64,000 nucleotides of DNA from Elmis aenea (Eukaryota > Arthropoda > Insecta > Coleoptera > Elmidae). The notes beneath the pieces are model-generated. The model had not been told where the DNA came from. It searched no databases and saw only the letters and a list, made by a program, of their open reading frames with translations. How positions within the stretch are numbered: the stretch's first letter is position 1; the number at the start of each line of letters is the position of its first letter. Shown piece by piece: positions 31,346 to 42,776 of this stretch. The stretch is from the NCBI GenBank assembly GCA_947652605.1, contig OX393577.1, positions 34,103,466-34,167,465 on the forward strand, in the 5' to 3' direction. Position numbers and translations under genes: made by a program.

Positions 31346-31640
31346 CGAGGGGGATTTAAATTAAAACCGCAGGTAATAGATCTGGCAATCCTACCCTGAA
31401 TCAGTCCTGAAGAACTGTTTAAGATGGCAGCCGTTCAAAAGTGTGCATGCAAGTGATAATGCACGTTCTCATTCCTCTCGTCGGATGGTCTCACCCAACC
31501 ACTATCTTCAAATTGAACGTCTTTCACATACAGTTTATTTATTCCACCTAGTAGCTTTAGAACTTCACATTTTTGGAGTTCACAAAGCATCTTGGTGGCA
31601 AAAACACAAAGTTTACAAACGACGCAAATAACTACGCGAG
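31346..31640 (+). pseudogene. Mariner-like element remnant, 5' end joined to C-terminal transposase
   Basis: TA followed by CGAGGGGGATTTAAATTAAA looks like a mariner terminal repeat. About 90 bp later the coding remains are VHASDNARSHSSRRM, IERLSHTVYLFHLVALEL and HIFGVHKASWWQKHK. This fits the mariner C-terminal string HDNARPHSS..., ILPHPPYSPDLAPSDFHLFG, K..LGG.KF. The middle of the gene is missing, so this is an internal deletion derivative. The third Asp region (normally DLAPSD) reads LVALEL, so it is dead. The right terminus was not found. Confidence 0.6.
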
Positions 31641-31780
31641 TGATAAACAGCAACTTTACTGCCGAGGTGCTTATTAATTTTTTTCTGCAATCGTCAAAGA
31701 AATAGCGAAAAATTACGCAAATACATACGGTTTTACTTCATCTGTCAGATTCTCATTCTCCTGTCAAATATGTATCAACA

Positions 31781-31915
31781 AAAGCACGCTCAATTTTTCT
31801 AAATTCAACCAATGAGCGTAACGCATTTTATTTTTTTACTGCCTAGGCAGTAAAAATGATTATTACAGCCGCTTTTGGGTACTTATTAGTTAGTTTAGTG
31901 ACGATTGCAGAAAAA
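31781..31915. repeat. Dispersed 145-bp repeat with palindromic core, copy 2
   Basis: It matches 19391-19537. The core palindrome here is ACTGCCTAGGCAGT (31838-31851), shorter by the central bases. Flanking AATGAGCGTAACGCATTTTA and ATTATTACAGCCGCTTTTGG are conserved. Confidence 0.65.
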
Positions 31916-31984
31916 TATTTTTTATAACCACTTTTGGGATATTGTACCAAATAATCTACAAATTTTAATCGATATGTAGACAAT

Positions 31985-32130
31985 CAGACTCGATTTCACA
32001 AAGTGGTAAAAAAAAGTTAATCACTAAGCAATATTAGCGCCAACTATGCTGCGATTTTGCCTAGTTTTAGAATTAACGTGGTTGAATCTTGGTGTTAATC
32101 CCAGGTTCAACTTTTATGCAATCGGGTCTA
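31985..32130. mobile_element. MITE, GACC(C)GATTGCA ends, copy 1
   Basis: The left end AGACTCGATTTCACAAAGT pairs imperfectly with the right end ACTTTTATGCAATCGGGTCT. It shares AGCGCCAACTATGCT, GCGATTTTGCCTAGTTTTAG and TTAACGTGGTT with 33948-34103. Confidence 0.65.
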
Positions 32131-33947
32131 AAGTCTTATGAACTAACCCATGAAAGCTTATGATGTTGATGACAATAAGATGCATGAAACACTTCAATTA
32201 TAATTTTTTTTTTAAATTGTTTGTCCATTTCTGTTCTATTGTAGCTTGCAACTTTTGTCTATTTTTCTTTTAAATGATTCATAACATGCGATTTTTTTTT
32301 GTCATGTACAAAAATAAAGCGGGTCTTGAAAAATCGAAACATTGGCGTTATCAAAAATCTTAAGTGATGATAGCTTTATTTTATTTTAAATATGTATAAA
32401 AATTTCTAAACTTTATCTTAAGCTCAGAAGTCCTCATTAAGAAATATTTTTTAAGTGTTAAAGATCTTAGTAAATGATAAAGTGAGGTGTATTATTCCTT
32501 AAAAAAAAAGAAAAATTTTGTAGCAAAATATAAATATTTGATGCTAAACTTAGGAACTTATGCCTTTGTAAAGTTTTTATAAGATTAGTCTTAAGTGCAG
32601 CAAGTCAGAGTATGTTAAGTTTTCAAATCTGAGAAATATATAAACACTACAATTTATTACGCTAAACTTTAAAATGGACAAATTGAGATTAAATATTATT
32701 TTCAGCAAAGTGAAGTTGCACATAAATAATCTGTTTTATTATAAGTTGCACAGACTAAAATTTACTCAAAGTACGTAACAAACGACATTAATATTCTCCC
32801 CTGAGAGGTGTGCGTGCATCCCTCTGTATGCACAACGCACATTTCATTTCACATTGTTCGCCTCGCAGTTCGCGATGTCTTTTGTCGTCGTGAGCTGAAA
32901 CAATAAGACCGTGTGTCCACTATCTATTTCACGAATGTTTGTTCCCACCACAACCATATTCTTTGTTTTCTTTTATTGCCCCTTAATATTTTCATAATCT
33001 AGAAAGCTAATTCTGGTCGTTATTTGTCTCCACGACGTTGGATTATTGTTTACTATAAAAAAATGCCTATATATAAAAATAACGTCCAATAATGCACTAT
33101 ATTTCTTCGGGACTGTTGGTAGGAGTTATGGTAGGGACGTTATAGTAAAGTTCGTATAGAGTACTCCGTGTCGCCTACTAAATGATGAACAAAGGATTCT
33201 GAAAGCTTTTGGAGGCCCTGAGGTGCCATTATTCGCGGTCGACTTGACGGAAGATAAACGTGCTTCTGTAGATCACGAATTGTTCATCTTGTAGTTGTTT
33301 CGAACCCTATACAAATTTACAACGGTATTTCCGAGTCCCAATAGGAATTTGTTACCGAAATTAGCCAACTGCAAATGGACTTAGTCAAGAGATATATATC
33401 CTGGTTAGCTAGTGCTATTTGCAATCTTTAACTACTTGAAAATAATTACACGTCGCTATGTAAACAACGTATTTTTTAAAGCAGCCCTACTCTGTACAAC
33501 AAACGATTATAAAACGGCCGCTTTAAATTAAAATAAAACTTAAATATTCATATTAATTTATCGTTCAAAGAGGTCAAGGCATTCAAATATTTAAATTACT
33601 TGCAACTTATAATATTAACGACATTTTACAACTGGAAGTGGTTTTTTAAATCGCATGATTAATAAAAAACCGACAACATTGCTGTTATACTGATATAACA
33701 GTAGAAGCGATTTTATCGTGCGTAATGTGCACACGAACGTAAGTTGACATTTATAAAACAAATTTGCATTTACATGAATACTATTTTGATAACATCGTCT
33801 TGTGTTTTAAGATAATATAGCAGTATGAAAATTAAACCAAACTTTTAATTATAGACTACATAGATTTATTGACAATCTTATTTATTTTTGAATCATTCGA
33901 TGAAGTTAGATTACTTTTATATTGCTTAGACTGCTTGTAACTCTAAG
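32131..33947. other. Unassigned DNA
   Basis: The stretch 32800-33060 is less AT-rich and unique. An open frame of 44 codons at 33160-33294 (plus) contains ILKAFGGPEVPLFAVDLTED. It has protein-like composition, but I cannot place it. No repeat borders were seen. Confidence 0.35.
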
Positions 33948-34103
33948 GTCCGATTGCACAAAGTAACACTGGTGCTAAAATACGAGTTACACCCCAAAAC
34001 TAGGCAACATCAGCGCCAACTATGCTACGATTTTGCCTAGTTCTAGGGTTAACGTGGTTTAACCCCGGGGTTAATCCAAGGTTCAACTTTTATGTAATCG
34101 GAC
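33948..34103. mobile_element. MITE, GTCCGATTGCACAAAG ends, copy 2 (complete)
   Basis: The left end GTCCGATTGCACAAAGT and right end ACTTTTATGTAATCGGAC are inverted. The interior has the palindrome-like AACCCCGGGGTTAAT. It is 156 bp and non-coding. The target duplication was not resolved. Confidence 0.75.
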
Positions 34104-34267
34104 ATTAATTGTTTAAATATTAATTACGATATAAACAAATAGTGTTTTTTTTGTAATAATTTAAAACTTAAGTGTTATTTACAACAAATATTGTTCTCAT
34201 TTGTTATTGCCGTATGTGTATATAAGAGTAATACTCTTATGTACACATACACAAAGATATACAGTTT

Positions 34268-34332
34268 AAGGCACGTTGCATAAAAGTTGAACCTGGTATT
34301 AACCGCGGGGTTAAACCACGTTAGACCCGGGT
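34268..34332. repeat. Partial MITE copy 3, reverse orientation
   Basis: GCATAAAAGTTGAACCTGGT, ATTAACCGCGGGGTTAAACC and ACGTTAGACC are the reverse of the right half of 33948-34103. Confidence 0.65.
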
Positions 34333-34650
34333 CCAACAGTTTCATTTATATTAATACCAGTCTAAAATAACTGTGTATTGCAACCATTAATAATAAACTT
34401 AAAATATTATTACTATAAAGTAAAGTAGAGCAATGTATTGAAAAAGACGAAGCTTTTTTATCTTGGACGCGAGTAAGTTATCTGAGTCGCCGCTCATTTC
34501 TAATATTGCAGTGATCCACAAGTACATATATGAAACGATTTGAAGAACTTGAGTTTTGCAGACTTTTTATTCTACTACAGAATTTTATGTCACGGCAGTA
34601 GTTTTTTCTTTACTACCTACTTGCTGTTTGTTCGAATTATTAGTTTTAAC

Positions 34651-36155
34651 AAGTAGGTAAGTAAGTAAGTTAGCTTTATTTAGCAATTGCTATTACATTG
34701 TAACATAATTTACATAGGTAATAGTAAATATAATAAAAATAAAAATAGAATGAAATAAAAATAAATTTAATACCCTTCTTATAATTGTTACATATTTTGA
34801 CTTGATGCGGCATATTATTAAATATTTTAAAACCTTGATAAAATAACGAACGAGCAGTTTGACTTTTAGTACATTTCTCTATAACGAAATCAAGCCTATT
34901 TCTAGTATTATAACTGTGGATCTCTTGACTAATTTTACATTTTCATACAGATATTTTGGTGTTTTTTGCAGTTTAATTTTTAAAATTAGCTCTAATGTTC
35001 TAAATATTATTCTCTGATTAATACTCATAAATTAAAGTGTATTTAACATAACCTTGATAGGGGAAAGAATTGAACACTTTAAAATAGTGCGCATGGCGCG
35101 ATTTTGTAATTTCTGTAAGTAATTGTTGAAGATCATTTTTATTTAAATTAATAAGTAATGAAGCGCAAAACTCAAAATTATTGTTTTATACAGTAAAACT
35201 CTAGTGTACATACTCATATGTTTGCTACATCTTTTGAAGAGAAAAATCTTTTTGGAAATTTTGTTCATGTATTTTGTGTGTAACTTAAACGTTAAATTTT
35301 CATCTAATATAACACCAAGGTATTTAATTTCGTACTCTTTCTAAATTAGTGTTGCTAATTTTTATATCCAGATTAGCATTATAAATATTTGTTTTATAGA
35401 TAATGTGTTTGGTTCCCAAAATCATAAATTTGGATTTATCAACATTAATACCTTCATAAATTATTATCGCATGGCCATTTATAAATATTACTTAGATCTA
35501 AATTCATCTTATCTACTAATTCAATTGTTTTAAATCCACTAACAAACAACATTGTATCGTCCGCAAACATTTTTATTTCACAATGTTTGGCGTATATAAC
35601 CATATCGTTTATATAAACAACAAAAAGCAGAGGACCCAGAACGGTTCCTTGTGGTACACCATGTGTGGTTTTTAAACAAGATGATATAGTTCTATTATAT
35701 TTAACTTTTTGATGTCTATATTGTAAGTATGATTTAAACCAAGACCATGCTACCTCACTTATCCCTATTTTTTCTAATTTTTTAATTAATAATTCTCTAT
35801 TAATCGTTTCAAAGGCTCTACGAAAATCCAAAAATACGGCTAGTGTTATTTCACCATTTTCCATATTTCTAAACCACAGATCACAAATATTCTGAAGCAC
35901 TGTTTCAAAAGAATGTCCACTGCGAAAACCCGACTGGTTATCCACTATCACATCATTAATCTGTAAATATTCTAGAATTTGCCCTTTAACAATTAGCTCT
36001 AAAACTTTTTCGTAAACGGGCACTGTATTGATTGGTCTAAAGTTTTGACATAATTTAGTGTTAGGTACTTTCTGAATAGGTATAATAGTTGATGTTTTCC
36101 AGTTTTCTGGGAAGATCCCTTTTCTCAGCGACAAGTTAATTATTTCTAATACCTA
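34651..36155 (-). mobile_element. 5'-truncated LINE (CR1/Jockey-type), minus strand
   Basis: The element reads on the minus strand from about 36155 to 34651. Its 5' side is truncated inside the reverse transcriptase. After the RT domain a frame shift near 35340 leads into a thumb-like region with YEIKYLGVILDENLTF, YMNKISKKIFLF and RVLLYKTIILSFALHY, a typical LINE order. The 3' end, in element sense, has AATAAAGCTAACTTACTTAC, i.e. a polyadenylation-like signal followed by a TAAC/TTAC microsatellite tail. A short tandem tail rather than poly-A is common in CR1/L2-type LINEs. It is not active, being truncated and frame-shifted. Confidence 0.85.
35454..36152 (-). pseudogene. LINE reverse transcriptase domain (fragment)
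   Basis: The open fragment of about 230 residues starts with an inferred truncated N side (LSLRKGIFPENWK). It contains the RT blocks in order: IPIQKVPNTKLCQNFRPIN, NQSGFRSGHSFETVLQNI, the A motif VFLDFRRAFETINRELL, the B motif HGVPQGTVLGPLLFVVYIND, and the C motif MFADDTMLF. FADD is the catalytic pair, and DFRRAF carries the first Asp. All catalytic Asp residues are kept. Endonuclease and ORF1 are absent because of 5' truncation. In a living element this enzyme copies RNA into the nicked chromosomal target. Clade assignment (CR1/L2 versus Jockey) is not possible by eye. Confidence 0.9.
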
Positions 36156-36500
36156 TAAGACCGCTTCGATTTAATAACTTTTAATCTTCTTACGATTAAG
36201 ATCATATTAGTGCTATTATTTAGCGTTTTCAGAACAATTTAGTCACAAATTCAACAAAGTAGTTGGTTTTTTAGCAATAATAATTTTTAAGTATAAGAGG
36301 AACGTAGTAATACGAATAATGCAAATGATTTAAAAACTGAATGCGCAAAACGTGATTATTTGCGTATTTAGTCGCGTACATAATCGGGAAGATTGATGTA
36401 AAATTGCAAGTGCGAATTAGAATCAAAATTGTGAAACATTAACTATTCTATATTGAGTATAATTGTTTTCTATTCTGGAGCTCTAAGATTAAAAATTTCT
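36156..36500. other. Unassigned AT-rich DNA
   Basis: Nothing was recognised. Confidence 0.4.
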
Positions 36501-38026
36501 TATACAGGGTGTCCCAGATTACATTTCCAGCATCGGGACCTCGCTTATTATAAGAGATACAGGTTTGCTTAAATTAGATGAATTGTTCCTTGGTATGAGA
36601 GGAGCCACAATCAATTTTTAAAAGTACAAAATTCCTCGTACTTCAGATGTTATAGCAAAAAATATGAAAATGTCCAATTTCTTTTTTCTCTCATACCTTT
36701 TTTGTCGTAATCATTAGAACAATTTTATCTGTACTTTCTTAAGGCACTTTTTAATGGAGAATGTAACTGTTATTTTAGATTATTTTTAACACCTACCATT
36801 TTCGAGATATTACCCCTAACTTCATTTTTTCTTATGGGCCGCAAAGTTGGCTATGGAATAGTTGAATATGCTTTTTTTTCTCTTTAAATTGAGATATTAC
36901 TTGCTACGTTTATTTTTATAAATAAGTCACAAAATCAAGAAAATTCGTATTTTACCTATCACTTATCAAGCTATCTATAATAATAAAAACAAAAAACAAC
37001 TAATTATGTGTCAAATGACAGTTACCATTTGTCTGCGGTATCATTTATTAGAATTTTATTGTATTGTTGTATAATTCGATAGTCTTTGTAGCAAATTTGT
37101 TATCATATAATTATGGGCACATTTACAACTAATTAAAAATTTTATATGTTGAAATGCCACATTATTTACAATAGAAACTGTGTAAAATAAATAATTCTAA
37201 TTAATTATTGATTTGTTTTGGATTTTTGGTTGGTTTGTCGAAAAAACCATGTACTTTTAAATTTATTTCCAAATTTTTGTAATAACGCATCCTTCGTTGC
37301 CTTTTCTCGGGATATAGCTCTAAGCATATTCGCTCAGCTTCAACACAGTTTTTATGGCAAAGAATGTAGCATCTCATCATCTCAACATGTCAAATTAATC
37401 GCTATTTTTAAATGTAGCCATCATTATAACAATTACTACAAAGACTCTCAAATTACACAACAATACTATTAAATTCTCATAAATGATACCGCAGACAAAT
37501 AGTAACTGTCATTTGACACTTAATTAGTTGTTTTTTGTTTTTATTTTCATAGATAACTTGATAAGTTGTAAGGGTAAAATACGATTTTTCTTGATTTTGT
37601 GACTTATTTATAAAAATAAATGTAGCAAGTAATATCTCATTGTAAAGAGAAAAGAAAAGCACATTTAACTATTCCATAGCCAACTTCGCGGGCTATAAGA
37701 AAAAATGAAGTTAGGGGTAATATCTCGAAAATGGTAACTGTTAAAAATAATCTAAAATAACAGGTACATTCTCCATTAAAAAGTGCCTTAAGAAAGTACA
37801 AATAAAATTGTTCTAATGATTAAGACAAAAAAGTTATGAGAGAAAAAAGAAATTGGACATTTTCATATTTTTTGCTATAACATCTAAAGCACGAGAAATT
37901 TTGTACTATTAAAAATTGATTGTAGCTCCTCTAATACTAAGGAATAATTCATCTAATTTAAACAAACCTGTATCTCTTATAATAAGCGAGATCCCCATGC
38001 TGGAAATGTAATCTGGGACACGAGTA
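36501..38026. repeat. Foldback element, 1.5 kb, with DUF4817-like ORF, copy 1
   Basis: It starts TATACAGGGTGTCCCAGATT. The right end reads AATCTGGGACACGAGTA, a small change of the terminal box. The block is GGGACCTCGCTTATTATAAG, AGATACAGGTTTGCTTAAAT. The box AGTTGGCTATG is at 36845, 342 bp from TACAGGG. The arms of about 600 bp are well conserved with 42777-44282. The loop contains the HTH frame at 37201-37421, on the minus strand here. Confidence 0.85.
37201..37421 (-). pseudogene. DUF4817-like helix-turn-helix peptide
   Basis: From the ATG at 37419-37421 the reading is MATFKNSD, a stop, then FDMLR. After a short duplication and a frame change it continues as CYILCHKNCVEAERICLEL, YPEKRQRRMRYYKNLEINL and KVHGFFDKPTKNPKQINN, ending in a stop at 37201-37203. 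The pattern (DML..Y..C..N...A...Y...YP..R......Y..L...L...G.F) is the DUF4817 fold. The sister copy at 43383-43575 encodes nearly the same peptide and ends at the same place, so the shared ancestor may have encoded only about 70 residues. No catalytic domain follows. Confidence 0.7.
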
Positions 38027-38034
38027 TTAAAATA

Positions 38035-38547
38035 CAGTAAACCCTCCATTTACGCGTTTAATTGGTTCCACAAAACAGCGCGTAAATGAAATCGCGCAAA
38101 TGGAGTCATAGAAACCATGTTTAAAATAGGGATCTGTTTCATATTTTCAAATATTTTACTCTTGCTGGGTTACAAAAGTTGAAACAAAAGTTTTTTTGAA
38201 TGTACGTTTGTTCATATAAGAGGTTACCACAAAAACACACCCTTGATGTAACTATCATTCATTTTCATAAGGATTTCACTTAATCGACTTTGGACAGAGT
38301 CCGTTAAAATCGATGCACACGAACCGTAAAGACTCTAATAACATAATTATTAGGCTTGATGACGTTGCCTTAAATCCTCTATTCTAATTGCATGTAAATA
38401 TTTTCGAACCATGGACTATATGGCATTCACCCTAATTTAATTTTTAAATACTGAATTCAATCTGATGTCTGGAGATTTATTTAAAAATTTTTACCGCGCT
38501 TAAGTGAAATCGCGTAAATGGAAACCGCGTTTATGAAGGGATTACTG
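38035..38547. mobile_element. Pogo/Tigger-like MITE with TA duplication
   Basis: It is flanked by TA on both sides (38033-38034, 38548-38549). The left end CAGTAAACCCTCCATTTACG and right end CGCGTTTATGAAGGGATTAC-TG form imperfect inverted repeats, with repeats of GCGTAAATG/CGCGTAAATGGAAACCGCG inside. CAG-type ends at TA are typical of the pogo branch of Tc1/mariner. It is 513 bp and no transposase was seen. Confidence 0.75.
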
Positions 38548-40329
38548 TAAATGTTACTTTACCTGAAGTAAGATGCAATAAAATTAAAATAAAGCTTGAC
38601 CAAGACTTTATCTTTATGTTAAACATAAAAAAGATACTCCAGAACTTGGTAGTAAAAGCAAGTAATTAGGTAATATTAAAATGTACTCCTATTTACTTTT
38701 TATATTTTGATCCTTTTAATATGATAAGTTATTAAAAGTTACTCGGTAGTTAACCAGCAAATTTGTGTATCATCAAAAAACTATAAATGTTTATAGTAAT
38801 TACCACATAAAACAAGTAGGTACATATAAATTTTATATCTATATTTTAACAGGGCACGTTGTAGTTTTTTGTTTGTTTGTATAAATGCAATTTTTTAGTT
38901 GAACAAATAATTAGTTTGGAAATATTTTTTAAAATCTGTTATACCTTCGAGTACAAAGTAATTAACTACTATAAATGGATTCGTTTGTGTTATTAATACT
39001 ATTTTTATTATTTTTATGACTTAAATTACCTTTATTTAGAATTTTATTTATGTTTGGAGGTGTAGTCATTGGTTTTTGGAAAAAAACGTAAATAGATAAA
39101 AATTACTACCGATGAAGAGACGGAAGTCTTAAAACTACATTAACGTTTTTACAAGTGATCCTTTGGTAATGATAGGTGATAAATAAATATTTAAATAATT
39201 CATGTAGTGATAATATAAATTTGTTTTTCAATAATTAAAAAATGTTCAGGAAATTTCAAATCCAAAACTAAATTTCACACAAGTTAGCAAAAATCAATGA
39301 ATAATTTATATTCCTATAATTAGTCGAGATTAAAATCAAGGTTCACGTTAGTTTGCGTAAAATACTTAAGGCGCAACAGAATGAGCTGTGATATCTTTTC
39401 ACTTTCGTGATTGCATTTTAATTAATTGAACGCTAACGTGCGGTAAACATGTGCATGAATGCATATCGCGTGACTTGGGGACAAAATTTCAGACTTTAAG
39501 ACTTATTTTACGTTATCACTGAAATACAATTACAAACAAATGGTCCCTGAATTATTAAAAACACTAAATATCCAAAATTGTTTAGAACATGTCGAAATTT
39601 CTCTCGTCGCACACAGTATTTTATATAAACAAAAGCTGGCGTGTAAAACCAAAATAAAAAAATTAATAACTGCTTTTATCATGTGTGTGAAATAAAACGA
39701 AACGACTGACTCGTTCATTGCCTGATAGAGATCGAATAATAAGATCAGTCAGTTTTTTGTTTGTTTGCAAGAAACAAAATCATTCGCTGGATTCTTTCTG
39801 TAAAGTCATTACGTGACCGTTGTTTAAGTTTCTTTTGTTGTAGAATCGTTTCAAATGAAGAATGCAGGACTGAACGGGAAATTGCAAACGTCTGGAGTAA
39901 ACATTTCAGCTTAAACTTTTAAAATTGAAAAACGAAATTCTTACAACAAATTAGCTGATCATATTATTTTAACTAAACATGTTTAAGTGAAACAAAAGTT
40001 TTAATTAACGTTAATTACATATTTTCGGTAAAAATTTTGTACGATAATCCAAGACTCATTATACATAAAATATTATATGCCTTATAATTATTAGGTATAA
40101 GACAAAATTGTACAAAAACAAATTAAATTTTAAAAGCACAAGGTACTACTAACTTAGTTCGAGCTACCATGGGAATCTAAGATTCTAAGTTTGAAAAAAA
40201 TTCTAAATTTTGCGAATTGTGATTATTTGATGTGCCTGACGAGTGGTTGATATCATCATGGCATTTTTAATTGCACGATGTAGCACTAAACTTTTGATTG
40301 TTTAATGGATGCCATAATAGTATATTACA
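38548..40329. other. Unassigned AT-rich DNA
   Basis: No gene or repeat was recognised. The stretch 39370-39880 is slightly less AT-rich. Confidence 0.4.
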
Positions 40330-40498
40330 TAAAGAATGGAAAAGTTACGCCCGGAGCCGTGTAGCGGCGAGTGCGTATTTCCACGAGTGCGTAATTGCTT
40401 TACAACTCGTGTTATGTAGCTTATTTTTTCTACGAACACATAATACTAATGGCTTTTTGGCTAATATACACATGTAATTACGTTGTCTTGCCAATTTT

Positions 40499-40670
40499 GA
40501 CGTAAGTCTACTATGACATTTCTAGACAAGTGTGCGTTTTGCTTACCGTGCGTTATAACTCAGTTACTAGGCATGCAGGAAGTGTTAGACGTGAGTCTAC
40601 TTCGATCTTTCTAGCCAAGTGTGCTTTTTGCTTACCGTGCGTTAGAACTCACTCACTATGCATGCAGGCT
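40499..40670. repeat. 89-bp tandem duplication
   Basis: Two direct copies start at 40499 and 40588: GACGTAAGTCTACTATGACA versus GACGTGAGTCTACTTCGATC, then TTTCTAG.CAAGTGTGC, TTGCTTACCGTGCGTTA and GCATGCAGG in both. Confidence 0.85.
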
Positions 40671-40686
40671 GTTCGGTAAGAGTCGT

Positions 40687-40917
40687 TTACATTAGTGGTA
40701 GTAGAAAATATACATTATTTGCTATTTCAAATCGCTGTTTTAATCGTTCTGGCAGAAGTTGCAAACATGCAAAATTTTCTGCCTCTTCAATTTCAAAAGG
40801 AGTATCAGAGTCTTTTAAGCTACTCGTATTCATTTTATACACTGGCATTAATCCACAACAAATGTTAGAATTTTCTAGATTATTGTTTACATTTAGCGTA
40901 TTCTGTGTTAAACGTCC
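40687..40917 (-). pseudogene. Unrecognised protein-like ORF, possible tyrosine-recombinase N-terminus
   Basis: The frame is open for 76 codons after an upstream stop. It contains ICCGLMPVYKMNTSSLKDSD, TPFEIEEAENFACLQLLPER and LKQRFEIANNVYFLLPLM before the stop. The first ATG is at 40846-40848. Composition looks like real protein (acidic EIEEAENF, then LLPE). The phrase E.A..F....LLPE(K/R)...(R/Y)...Y..F recalls the start of Crypton-like tyrosine recombinases in insects. That is a weak resemblance from memory. It could equally be an unknown element gene. No catalytic region follows. Confidence 0.3.
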
Positions 40918-41100
40918 TTAACGACGAAGCGCATACTACGAAGTTTTGTTTACTTTAATTTTTTGACACATGCCATATACTGACAGAAGCGGGTACTAAA
41001 TGAAGATTATTAGTAACTTTTTTTGAAAGATTCGCAGGTGGTGGAAAGAATAATATACGCACCACGGGCCGGACAACATTTTTGTGGTCTCGCATGCTTA

Positions 41101-42776
41101 GGAAACCTTGGCTTACACAGGGGAATAATTTACCTTTGTTTTTTTTTGTAGAAAATTTTTATCATTAATGACCATTAAAACCTGTCTTTCTCAGTTTTTA
41201 GATACAAAACTTTTAGCATCCATCATTTTGAATGTTTCGTATTTGCTAATTCCATATTCAGAATTGTAAAGGTCCTTCTATGTTTGTGAACTGTATTTGC
41301 AAATCTTAACAAAGTTATATAGTTATAAATTTGATTAAAACAAAGGCATGAACCGCGCGAATCTGAATTGTTTTCATGAAAGTGTTTATTTACAATTAAA
41401 TATTAAACAATAACAACCACACATAAAAACAGAACCATACAATGTTTATTAATAAAATAGGAGGTTGAAATTTAATAATTTTAATCCAAACAACTTTTTC
41501 ATGGCGAAACTAATGCAGTTTAATAAGCTTTATTCTTTGTACCTATATGTTTAGCAAAACCTAAGCTTTAAATCAATTTGAACTTTATAAAGACTTCATT
41601 TCTGGTATGATCAATATCTTATAACATAATTTGATTAAAAGCCTTGATCAACTCAATATTTGGTTCAACAGAGTTTTTTTTTTTTTAGGTAAATGATAAT
41701 CTACATAATTTTCATGTTATGTAAGTACATTTTTAAAAAACATTTGTTATTTATGAAAAATAAGCACTGATTGCTTTTATTTCAATTTACTGCTGAAAAA
41801 ATATTTTATTTCGTAGGCTATGATCTACATTTCAGTTCTGTCCGGTATGCTGGTCCAGTTTATTGTGCCGTTTTTTCAGTATGTTTCGGTACGGTTTGGT
41901 TTGAATAAGGTCAACACACATTGTCAAATCACAAAGTAGAAATGACTTGAGTATGTTTTGTACACTATTGACTTTTCTGATCGTAGCATAAGAAAACGAC
42001 ACGTAGCTTGCAAAAACGCTACATAAATGCAAGTTTAAACGTCCTTCTCTTTAAATCGATCTAACGTTTCTGAAGCAGTTGTATCCCTTAGGTATTAGTC
42101 GGCGGTTCGTAACATTGACAGTTGGGCATTATTCTTTCAACTGCTAATACCAAGTAATTTATTCTCGAAGCTTGCAGTAAAACATTTCCAAATCTAGCGA
42201 GAAACTACTTTGGCCGCCATTACTGCGTTGGTCAGCCAAACCAACATTTAAGAGGAAACTTAGTTGATTTCTTTAATCCGCGTATGCATTAACTCCTTCC
42301 TAATCCGTAAAACTAACTTCGACATTCTTTTTTTAATAAGCCAGCCTACCTGGAACCTGAGTAGGTATCTAGAATATTAGCTGTAAAAGTGTATGTAAAA
42401 ATTATTAAAAAAAAACCTTTTCTTATGCGTTCATGGTTATATCGGTACCGTAACTGATATTTTTAATTAATTAAAAACCACAAAATTCACATAAAAATCA
42501 GGGTTGTCTTATACACTGAATAGAAAAACATCGAGCTTGGTTTCTTTAATATTAAGTTATAAAATTTCTTTATTTAGATGAACACCAGACTTAATTTAAA
42601 AAAAAAAAATAAGTGAAGCTTTTGTGAAACATGACTGCATTTAAAAGCATACAAAAAATAGATCTAGACATGTTCTTAATAAATACCATTAAAACTGGAA
42701 ACAGGTCATTTCTCTATTTTCATATCGCTTAAAAATTGGACCTCGTCTTATACGCAGGTCGTCTTATACGATGGTA
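41101..42776. other. Unassigned AT-rich DNA
   Basis: No gene or repeat was recognised. Confidence 0.4.

Larger units (their letters stand above)
40330..41100 (-). mobile_element. Probable relic of a DNA element with a minus-strand ORF
   Basis: The left part has CCCGGAGCCGTGTAGCGGCG and repeated GAGTGCGTAATT motifs in a GC-rich setting. An 89-bp tandem duplication follows at 40499-40670, then the minus-strand frame 40687-40917. ACCACGGGCCGGAC stands at 41061. I believe such motifs recur around mobile elements of beetles, but ends and duplications were not resolved, so the class is unknown. Confidence 0.3.

Noticed and set aside
37218..37472. 84-residue plus-strand frame
   Set aside because: Antisense to the DUF4817-like peptide in the foldback loop.
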